In this document: positions 1 to 5,001 of the stretch, piece after piece
Numbering within the stretch: the first letter of the stretch is position 1
Layout: every line of letters begins with the position of its first letter
NCBI GenBank assembly: GCA_030425785.1
Contig: JAUHYJ010000197.1
Location: 1-6,905, forward strand
Length of the DNA: 6,905 bases
Reading direction: 5' to 3'
Source of the DNA: Acidimicrobiia bacterium
GTDB taxonomy: Bacteria > Actinomycetota > Acidimicrobiia > Acidimicrobiales > Ilumatobacteraceae
Notes under the pieces: generated by a model
What the model was told of the DNA's origin: nothing
The model's database searches: none
The model's input: the letters and a program-made list of their open reading frames with translations, nothing else
Made by a program: the position numbers and the translations under genes

Positions 1-215
<215 letters not shown>

Positions 216-503
216 CTAGTTGACGATGGCCAGGATGTCGCGCTCGCTGAGGACGAGGTACTCGCCGGTGTCGAGCTTGACCTCGGTACCTGCGAACTTC
301 GAGTAGAGGACCTTGTCCCCCACCGACACGTCCATCGCGATGCGATCTCCGTCGTCCCGGGCGCCCGGCCCGACAGCGATGACTTCCCCTACTTGTGGCT
401 TCTCCTTGGCGGTGTCCGGAATGACCAAACCCGACGGAGTGCGGGATTCCGCCTCCTCCGTGGGTGAGACCACCACCCGGTCGCCTAGTGGCTGAAGCTT
501 CAT
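216..503 (-). CDS. groES: 10 kDa co-chaperonin GroES
   Basis: This is the lid of the GroEL folding chamber; seven copies form a ring that binds GroEL through mobile loops. The length, 95 residues, is normal for the family. It begins [12 protein letters not shown]. The mobile loop lies around residues 17-35 and contains the GroEL-binding GLVIP at 25-29. The conserved [10 protein letters not shown] is at 38-47 and the [15 protein letters not shown] segment at 61-75. Many GroES proteins have Tyr-Gly where this one has Phe70-Ala71, a mild substitution in a structural loop. A strong AAGGAGGAG supports the ATG at 503-501. Expression is expected to be repressed by HrcA through two CIRCE elements upstream. 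About 18% of codons end in A or T by hand count, more than in the genes from the 5' half of tsaD upward. Confidence 0.98.
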   Translation of the reverse strand: MKLQPLGDRVVVSPTEEAESRTPSGLVIPDTAKEKPQVGEVIAVGPGARDDGDRIAMDVSVGDKVLYSKFAGTEVKLDTGEYLVLSERDILAIVN

Positions 504-509
504 ACGCAG

Positions 510-518
510 CTCCTCCTT
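510..518 (-). promoter_or_regulatory. Ribosome binding site of groES
   Basis: AAGGAGGAG, nearly the full anti-Shine-Dalgarno complement, lies six bases before the groES ATG. It is the strongest such site in the window, as expected for a highly expressed chaperonin operon. Confidence 0.9.
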
Positions 519-545
519 GAGCAGTACGTTGTGCTTACTGCGGGA

Positions 546-585
546 AGCGTGGCACCCTCAGATGAACTGTTGGGAACCGCACGCT
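546..585 (-). promoter_or_regulatory. Possible hairpin in the groES 5' leader
   Basis: AGCGTG at 546-551 and CACGCT at 580-585 are perfect reverse complements. CCC at 555-557 can pair with GGG at 572-574 further inside. The leader RNA between the CIRCE pair and the groES ribosome binding site could therefore fold into an interrupted stem. It does not cover the ribosome binding site, so it is more likely an mRNA-stability element than a thermosensor, if it is anything. A chance match is quite possible. Confidence 0.25.
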
Positions 586-595
586 AACCCGACTA

Positions 596-622
596 TTAGC
601 ACTCTCTGAATGCGAGTGCTAG
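596..622 (-). promoter_or_regulatory. CIRCE operator 1 (HrcA binding site), groES-proximal
   Basis: On the plus strand TTAGCACTC (596-604) and GAGTGCTAG (614-622) flank exactly nine bases. The consensus is TTAGCACTC-N9-GAGTGCTAA, so only the last base differs. CIRCE is the operator of the repressor HrcA, which GroEL keeps active; when GroEL is occupied by misfolded protein, repression is relieved. The site lies 93 bases before the groES start. Confidence 0.97.
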
Positions 623-625
623 GCC

Positions 626-655
626 ACGATAGCACTCCTCTCGTGCGAGTGCTAA
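626..655 (-). promoter_or_regulatory. Weak candidate groESL promoter within CIRCE 2
   Basis: On the minus strand TTAGCA (655-650) and TATCGT (631-626) are 18 bases apart and match the -35 and -10 consensus at four of six positions each. A TG one base before the -10 (634-633) would make it an extended -10. Both boxes fall in or at the edge of the distal CIRCE, so HrcA bound there would block RNA polymerase. The -35 match comes largely from the CIRCE consensus itself, so this is only a candidate. Confidence 0.3.
629..655 (-). promoter_or_regulatory. CIRCE operator 2 (HrcA binding site), distal
   Basis: On the plus strand ATAGCACTC (629-637) and GAGTGCTAA (647-655) flank nine bases; only the first base departs from consensus. 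It is six bases from CIRCE 1, with centres 33 bp apart, about three helical turns, so two HrcA dimers would sit on nearly the same face of the DNA. Confidence 0.96.
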
Positions 656-661
656 ATCGGA

Positions 662-682
662 TCTGAGCAATAGCGACTCAGG
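662..682 (-). promoter_or_regulatory. HAIR-like inverted repeat (possible HspR site)
   Basis: On the minus strand CCTGAGT (682-676), seven bases, then GCTCAGA (668-662). The HspR operator HAIR is CTTGAGT-N7-ACTCAAG; this matches 10 of 14 arm positions and 9 of 10 in the inner TGAGT-N7-ACTCA core, with the same 21-bp length. HspR is the MerR-family repressor of the dnaK operon in actinobacteria. The site lies six bases beyond CIRCE 2 and six bases after the tsaD stop. It could instead be a short hairpin at the end of the tsaD message (5-bp stem, 9-base loop, no T-tract), or chance. Confidence 0.4.
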
Positions 683-688
683 TTCTCT

Positions 689-1714
689 CTACAGCACCAT
701 TGAAGGGTCGACGTTCTCGGCCCAGTCCGTGAGCCGTCCTTTGGTCAGCCAATAGCCTCCTGCGACGCCGATCATGGCTGCGTTGTCGGTGCACAGGATC
801 GGGTCAGGCAGGGCAAGTGTCACACCGCGCTTATCCGCCTCTTCGGCCATTCGATGACGGAGCCGCCGGTTGGCGAGGACGCCTCCTCCACCACCGACCA
901 CCTTGGCTCCGGTGTCGTCTACGGCCCGGAACGTCTTCTTCACGAGTACGTCGACAATCGCCTCTTGGATCGAGGCAGCCACGTCAGCGAGCGAAGGGAG
1001 ATCACCTGAAGCGGACGCCTTCTCGATGAACGTGACCACGGACGTCTTCAACCCCGAGAATGAGAAGTGATAGGGCTTCTCGGGCACAGCTCTCGGGAAG
1101 TCGACCGCCGCCGGATCGCCGCTGTCCGACGCCTTGTCGATGGCAGGCCCACCCGGGAACCCGAGTCCCATGACCCGTGCCAGCTTGTCAAAAGCCTCTC
1201 CGGCGGCATCGTCGATCGTCTGGCCGACCAGGCGGTACCGGCCGTGATCCTGCATCTCGACGAGCATCGTGTGACCACCCGACACCAGGAGCACGACGAG
1301 CGGGAACTCGAGCGACGGGTCCTCGATGAACGCCGAGTAGAGATGTGCCTCGAGGTGGTTGACGCCGACGTAAGGCACGTCCCACGCGAGCGCGAGTGCC
1401 TTCGCGGCCGACACGCCGACGAGGAGCGCGCCGATCAGGCCGGGGCCGTGCGTGCATGCGACCGCATCGATGCGCGACTCGTCGACGCCGGCCTCGACGA
1501 TGGCGCGGGCGATCACGGGGTTGAGCGTCTCGAGGTGGGCGCGGCTCGCGATCTCGGGGACCACGCCGCCGAAGTCGGCATGGATCTCGATCTGGCTCGA
1601 CACGACGCTCGAGACCACGTCGTTGCCGCCCATCACCAGCGCGGCGGCGGTCTCGTCGCAGCTCGTCTCGATGCCGAGCACGAGCGTCGACTCGTCGGGT
1701 GTCACGTGCGTCAT
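689..1714 (-). CDS. tsaD: tRNA t6A37 threonylcarbamoyltransferase TsaD
   Basis: TsaD transfers the threonylcarbamoyl group from threonylcarbamoyl-AMP to A37 of tRNAs reading ANN codons, working with TsaB and TsaE in the cytoplasm. The length, 341 residues, is usual. The ASKHA-fold motifs are intact: GIETSCDETAAA at 14-25, HGPGLIGALLVG at 89-100, metal ligands His120 and His124 in NHLEAH, SGGHT at 145-149, DDAAGEAFDK at 168-177, and CTDNAAMIG at 308-316 with metal ligand Asp310. A run of five glycines (274-278) stands where relatives usually have an Ala-Gly-Gly type stretch. The ATG overlaps the rimI stop as ATGA, with GAGGT six bases upstream. Codon choice changes sharply near codon 172: about 12 of the first 171 codons end in A or T against about 45 of the last 170 (hand count). 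Confidence 0.98.
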   Translation of the reverse strand: MTHVTPDESTLVLGIETSCDETAAALVMGGNDVVSSVVSSQIEIHADFGGVVPEIASRAHLETLNPVIARAIVEAGVDESRIDAVACTHGPGLIGALLVGVSAAKALALAWDVPYVGVNHLEAHLYSAFIEDPSLEFPLVVLLVSGGHTMLVEMQDHGRYRLVGQTIDDAAGEAFDKLARVMGLGFPGGPAIDKASDSGDPAAVDFPRAVPEKPYHFSFSGLKTSVVTFIEKASASGDLPSLADVAASIQEAIVDVLVKKTFRAVDDTGAKVVGGGGGVLANRRLRHRMAEEADKRGVTLALPDPILCTDNAAMIGVAGGYWLTKGRLTDWAENVDPSMVL

Positions 1715-2292
1715 GGGGCGACCTCGTTCGGCGAGAGATGTTCACGGGTGCGCGACGACTCGATCTCGTCGAGGCGCGCCGCATAGTCGGCACCGGCGAT
1801 GTCGTGGCACCACATGACGATCGCGTCCTCGACGTTGTCGTAGTAGCGGCGCCTGACACCGGCGGGCGCGAAGCCGAACCTGCGGTACAGCTCGTGGGCA
1901 CCCGTGCTCGAGGCTCGGACCTCGAGCGTCCAGGCCACGCAGCCCCGGGCGACGGCGACCCGGGCGAGATGCACGAGCAGGGCCGACGCGATGCCTTCGC
2001 GGCGCCGGTGCTCGGCGACGACGATGTTCGTGACGTGCGCCTGGTCGCCGTCCGGGTCGGTCACGATCCAGAGCCCGGCGTACCCGACGAGCTCGCGTCC
2101 GTCCCGCACGACGACGTAGTACCGGCTCCCACCGGCGACCTGGTCGAGCTCGTTCTCGAACACGCGACGCGACCACGACGTCGGATAGGCCGCCTGCTCG
2201 ATCGGCATCAGCGCTTTGAGATCGCGACGCCGCATCGGGGTGATCGACAGCGACGACGAGCTGCGGCGGAGCCGGGACGGGATGACGCTCAC
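1711..2292 (-). CDS. rimI: N-terminal (alanine) acetyltransferase RimI, GNAT family
   Basis: GNAT-fold enzyme that transfers acetyl from acetyl-CoA to protein N-termini; the E. coli member acetylates ribosomal protein S18. The start is GTG at 2292-2290, overlapping the tsaB stop as GTGA, with GGGAG eight bases upstream; this gives 193 residues. An internal ATG at codon 20 lacks a ribosome binding site. The acetyl-CoA loop is RRREGIA at 96-102. Glu124 (in LEVRAS) and Tyr136 (in LYRRFGF) align with the catalytic Glu103 and Tyr115 of E. coli RimI. The protein is about 45 residues longer than the E. coli form: a serine-rich N-terminus (SSSSLS at 11-16) and a charged C-terminal tail after residue 163. 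Placement between tsaB and tsaD is the usual one. GNAT substrates are hard to predict, so the S18 role is inference. Confidence 0.93.
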   Translation of the reverse strand: MSVIPSRLRRSSSSLSITPMRRRDLKALMPIEQAAYPTSWSRRVFENELDQVAGGSRYYVVVRDGRELVGYAGLWIVTDPDGDQAHVTNIVVAEHRRREGIASALLVHLARVAVARGCVAWTLEVRASSTGAHELYRRFGFAPAGVRRRYYDNVEDAIVMWCHDIAGADYAARLDEIESSRTREHLSPNEVAP

Positions 2293-2984
2293 GACCGCTG
2301 CTCCCGGGTGGCCCAGTTGATCTGCGCGTCGGGCGCACGCAGGTAGATCGGCTCGATCTCGGCCGGGCGCACCCATTCCTCGCGCAACGCCTGGGCATGG
2401 GCGAGCTGCACGAGCGCACCGGGCGACGGATGGACGGGCGCCGAGATCTCGCAGTGGTAGCCCTCGAGGATCTCGTGGCGATACCGCTCGGCACCGTCGC
2501 CGACGCAGAGCGCCTCCTGACTGCGCGCCAGCAGGTCGGCGACCAGGTCGTCGACCGGGCCGACGGTCGGCGCGCTGACCTGCTGGACACCGCCAGGCAC
2601 CTGGCGGTACATCGACCAGAACACCTCGCCCTTGCGAGCGTCGATCACCGGCACGACCACGCGATCGGTGTGGCGGCACGGGAACGCCAGCAGGTCGAGC
2701 GAGGAGATCCCGATCATCGGGACGCGCAGCGCGAGCGCGAGCGCCTTGGCGGCCGAGATGCCGACGCGCATGCCGGTGAACAGCCCGGGCCCGACGTCGA
2801 CCGCGATGCAGCCGAGCTCGTCGACGTCGACGTCGGCCTGTCGCAGCACGAACTCGATCGCCGGGGTGAGGATCTCGGCGTGGCGTCGTCCGCGCGCGAC
2901 CTCGAACGTGGCGATGATGCCCTCGTGGCCGCCGATCGCCACCCCGACCTGCTCGGTCGCCGTCTCGATGCCCAGGATCAGCAT
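2289..2984 (-). CDS. tsaB: t6A biosynthesis scaffold protein TsaB
   Basis: Catalytically inactive paralogue of TsaD that dimerises with it and is needed for t6A synthesis on tRNA; it sits with TsaD and TsaE in one complex. The protein has 231 residues, normal for the family. Diagnostic stretches are ILGIETAT at 3-10, the TsaB signature GPGLFTGMRVG at 65-75, DARKGEVF at 115-122 and the C-terminal YLRAPDAQINW at 214-224. It lacks the HxxxH metal motif of TsaD, as expected. The ATG lies inside the tsaE reading frame (7-base overlap) with TGGAG eight bases upstream, and its stop overlaps the rimI start by four bases, so translation is probably coupled along the operon. Confidence 0.97.
   Translation of the reverse strand: MLILGIETATEQVGVAIGGHEGIIATFEVARGRRHAEILTPAIEFVLRQADVDVDELGCIAVDVGPGLFTGMRVGISAAKALALALRVPMIGISSLDLLAFPCRHTDRVVVPVIDARKGEVFWSMYRQVPGGVQQVSAPTVGPVDDLVADLLARSQEALCVGDGAERYRHEILEGYHCEISAPVHPSPGALVQLAHAQALREEWVRPAEIEPIYLRAPDAQINWATREQRS
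2301..2305 (-). promoter_or_regulatory. Ribosome binding site that sets the rimI GTG start
   Basis: GGGAG inside the 3' end of tsaB, eight bases before the GTG at 2292. It favours this GTG over the in-frame ATG at 2235, which has no purine-rich sequence before it. Confidence 0.65.
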
Positions 2985-3508
2985 CGGAACGGCTCCAGTT
3001 CGGAGCTCAGGCGAGCCCAGCGGGTGGCCCAGGCGGGGCCGACCGCCTCGATCGTGACGAGACGGGCACCATCGAGCCCGAACTCGTCACCGTCGTCATC
3101 ATCGCCGTCATCTTCATCATCATCGTCGTCCGGCTCGAGCCGCACCTCGAGGTGATCGCCGAGTGCCGCCGCGGCGACGTCGCCCCACTCGACGAGCACG
3201 ATGCCGCCGAACTCGGCGAGCTCGTGCAGCGCGAGGTCGGCGACGTCGCTCGTCGTCTCGAGGCGGTACAGGTCGGCGTGGTGCAACGTCTGCTTGGCAC
3301 CCGGCAACGGATAGCTGTGCACCAGGGTGAAGGTCGGCGAGGTGATGGGGTCGGTCACGCCGAGCGCGCGGCCGAAGCCCTGCGCGAACGCCGTCTTCCC
3401 TGCACCCATCTCGCCGGCCAGCACGATCACGTCACCGGGCCGCGCCAACGCGGCGAGCGCGGCGGCGATGGCCTGTGTGGCGGCGAGCGAGTCGGCGCGG
3501 AGCAACAT
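2978..3508 (-). CDS. tsaE: t6A biosynthesis ATPase TsaE with an acidic insert
   Basis: P-loop ATPase that binds the TsaB-TsaD dimer and drives turnover of the t6A-forming complex. From the ATG at 3508 the protein has 176 residues; E. coli TsaE has about 153. Walker A is GEMGAGKT at 32-39, followed by SPTFTLVHSY at 57-66, HADLYRL at 77-83 and the family signature VEWGD at 106-110. Most of the extra length is a tract at 127-142 with 14 Asp/Glu in 16 residues, set between two predicted beta strands (EVRLEP and RLVTIEAV). The frame stays open upstream to an ATG at 3589, but that adds a basic non-homologous leader, so I chose codon 3508. No good ribosome binding site precedes either start, so the start is uncertain. 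The 3' end overlaps tsaB by seven bases. Confidence 0.95.
   Translation of the reverse strand: MLLRADSLAATQAIAAALAALARPGDVIVLAGEMGAGKTAFAQGFGRALGVTDPITSPTFTLVHSYPLPGAKQTLHHADLYRLETTSDVADLALHELAEFGGIVLVEWGDVAAAALGDHLEVRLEPDDDDDEDDGDDDDGDEFGLDGARLVTIEAVGPAWATRWARLSSELEPFRC
2993..2997 (-). promoter_or_regulatory. Ribosome binding site of tsaB
   Basis: TGGAG inside the 3' end of tsaE, eight bases before the tsaB ATG. It shows that the overlapping start has its own initiation signal. Confidence 0.65.
3083..3130 (-). repeat. Trinucleotide (GAT/GAC) low-complexity tract within tsaE
   Basis: Sixteen consecutive codons encode DDDDDEDDGDDDDGDE. Mixed GAT and GAC codons with occasional GAA and GGC make a near-perfect triplet repeat, seen as TCATCATCG-like runs on the plus strand. 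Such tracts can expand or contract by slippage in steps that keep the reading frame. Confidence 0.85.
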
Positions 3509-3586
3509 GACGCCACAGATGCTAGGGGTTCGGCCCGCGGTCCGGGACCGTTCGCGAGCAGCAGCGGCCGATCGTCCGCCGTCGAT

Positions 3587-3601
3587 CATCGGTACCCGAT
3601 G
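3587..3601 (-). terminator. Small inverted repeat after alr, possible weak terminator
   Basis: CATCGG (3587-3592) and CCGATG (3596-3601) are perfect reverse complements around three bases, and lie 12 bases beyond the alr stop. The hairpin is short and no T-run follows, so it does not meet the usual criteria for an intrinsic terminator. The rest of the 105-base alr-tsaE gap (3509-3613) shows no clear promoter. Confidence 0.25.
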
Positions 3602-3613
3602 GGCCGCCGCCGG

Positions 3614-4756
3614 TCATCCCCCGAGGTGATGACGCGGCACGCGTGCCGAGATCCCACACACGACCTCGTAGCCGATCGTGCCCAGGCGCTCCGCCCAGTC
3701 CTCGGCTCGGATCTCGTGATCGCCTTGCCGGCCGAGCAACACCGCCTCGTCCCCCACCTCGGCGCCCAGGTCGCCGACGTCGACCATCAACTGGTCCATC
3801 GTGACCACCCCGACGATCGGGCAGCGCCGACCGCCGACGAGGACGTCTGCCCCGGGCCGGTCCGGCAGGGTGCCGAGCCGCCGCGGCACCCCGTCGGCGT
3901 AGCCGAGCGGCAGGGTCGCCACGGTCGTGGGCCGGTCGAAGCGGTGCCGCCAGCCGTACGACACGTGCGAGCCCGCCTCGACACGCTTGACGTGTGAGAC
4001 GCGAGCCACCAAGCGCATCGCCGGACGCAGCCCGGCGACGAACTGGTCGACACCGGGGCCTGGCGAGATGCCGTAGGTCGCGATGCCCATGCGCACGAAC
4101 GACCGGCGGGCTCGCGGGATCGCCAGCGCGGCAGCAGAGTTGGCGGCGTGTACGTGCGGCGGCGCACCGCGAGCGGCGACCAGCGCCTCGAGGGTCTCGT
4201 CGAATCGATCGAGCTGGATCCGGTTGGCGTCGTGCTCGGGCTCGTCGGCGACGGCGAGGTGGGTCATCACGCCGTCGAGTCGGACACCCGGAGCAGCGTC
4301 GATCCGGCGAGCGATCGCGACCGCGTCGTCGGGATGGGCCCCGACACGCTGCATCCCGGTGTCGATGTGCAGGTGGACCCCGCACTCGTCGGTCGCGCGC
4401 GACGAGATCGCGTCGACGGTCGCCGGGGTGTAGACGGTCGGGGTCAGCCGGCTCTCGAGCACGCGGTCGAGGGTGTCGTGCGGTTGTTCGCTCAGCACCA
4501 TGATCGGCCCATCGATCCCGGCCTGGCGCAGCGTCTCGCCTTCTCGCACGAGTGCCACGCAGAGCCCGGTGGCGCCGGCCGCGAGCGCCGAACGCGCGAC
4601 CGGTACCGCTCCGTGCCCGTAGCCGTTCGCCTTGACGACGACCCAGACCTCGGACGGCGCGACCCGGCGGCGCATCTCGTCGACGTTGTGGGCGACGGCA
4701 TCGAGATCGACCTCGGCCCACGCCCATCGATCGGGTTCGCGCTCCGGCGAGGCCAT
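3614..4756 (-). CDS. alr: Alanine racemase Alr (PLP-dependent)
   Basis: Interconverts L- and D-alanine, supplying D-Ala for peptidoglycan. Numbering from the ATG at 4756 (380 residues): AWAEVDLDAVAHNV at 12-25, the PLP lysine Lys42 in VVVKANGYGHG, HIDTGMQRVG at 130-139, NSAAAL at 206-211, the catalytic tyrosine Tyr267 in VSYGWRHRF, PLGYADGVPR at 283-292 and MDQLMVDVG at 320-328. All key residues of the two-domain fold are present. The start is uncertain: ATGs at 4765 and 4756 and a GTG at 4807 are in frame, and none has a convincing ribosome binding site. I chose 4756 because it leaves the short leader typical of the family. alr is separated from nnr by about 245 bases and from tsaE by 105, so it may have its own promoter. 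Confidence 0.97.
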   Translation of the reverse strand: MASPEREPDRWAWAEVDLDAVAHNVDEMRRRVAPSEVWVVVKANGYGHGAVPVARSALAAGATGLCVALVREGETLRQAGIDGPIMVLSEQPHDTLDRVLESRLTPTVYTPATVDAISSRATDECGVHLHIDTGMQRVGAHPDDAVAIARRIDAAPGVRLDGVMTHLAVADEPEHDANRIQLDRFDETLEALVAARGAPPHVHAANSAAALAIPRARRSFVRMGIATYGISPGPGVDQFVAGLRPAMRLVARVSHVKRVEAGSHVSYGWRHRFDRPTTVATLPLGYADGVPRRLGTLPDRPGADVLVGGRRCPIVGVVTMDQLMVDVGDLGAEVGDEAVLLGRQGDHEIRAEDWAERLGTIGYEVVCGISARVPRHHLGG

Positions 4757-5001
4757 GCCCGGCATCTTGGCAGACCGGCTCGCGCCGACCCGATCACGAT
4801 CGGTCACGGTGCGATGGACCAGGCGTCGGGGCCGAGTGCGTCGAGCCCGGGCGGCGTCGCCGATGCCCGCGCTGCGACGTCCCCCGGTGGCCTCGTGGGC
4901 GGTTCACCGAGCCGGCGTCGACGGTCGCGTCGCCCGACCGGCGCAGACCTCGCCGCCCCTGTGGTGAACGGGGCGCGCACGTCGGCCGATCGGGCGACCG
5001 A
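4757..5001. other. Gene-free stretch between nnr and alr with three inverted repeats
   Basis: No open frame here resembles a protein. Three short perfect inverted repeats stand out: GATCGG-GCGA-CCGATC at 4988-5003, overlapping the nnr stop; CGCCCC/GGGGCG at 4954-4959 and 4970-4975 with a 10-base loop; and CCGATC-AC-GATCGG at 4790-4803, just before the alr start candidates. The first two could end or stabilise the nnr transcript, and the third could be an operator or part of the alr promoter region. None has a T-run. Short GC-rich inverted repeats built on CGATCG are common by chance in such DNA, so functional claims are weak. Confidence 0.3.

Noticed and set aside
665..670. TTGCTC (minus strand) as the groESL -35 box
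   Set aside because: No acceptable -10 hexamer lies 16-18 bases downstream on the minus strand.
662..682. Intrinsic terminator after tsaD
   Set aside because: The CTGAG/CTCAG stem is only five base pairs with a nine-base loop and no T-run follows. It fits a HAIR-like operator better.
1711..2679. Longer rimI reading frame starting at 2679 inside tsaB
   Set aside because: The extra N-terminus is an out-of-frame reading of tsaB with no GNAT homology. The GTG at 2292 with GGGAG upstream and the GTGA overlap explain the start.
3519..3524. TAGCAT (minus strand) as a -10 box for a near-leaderless tsaE transcript
   Set aside because: No -35 match lies at the right distance and its spacing to the ATG at 3508 is off for a leaderless start. 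Too weak to list.
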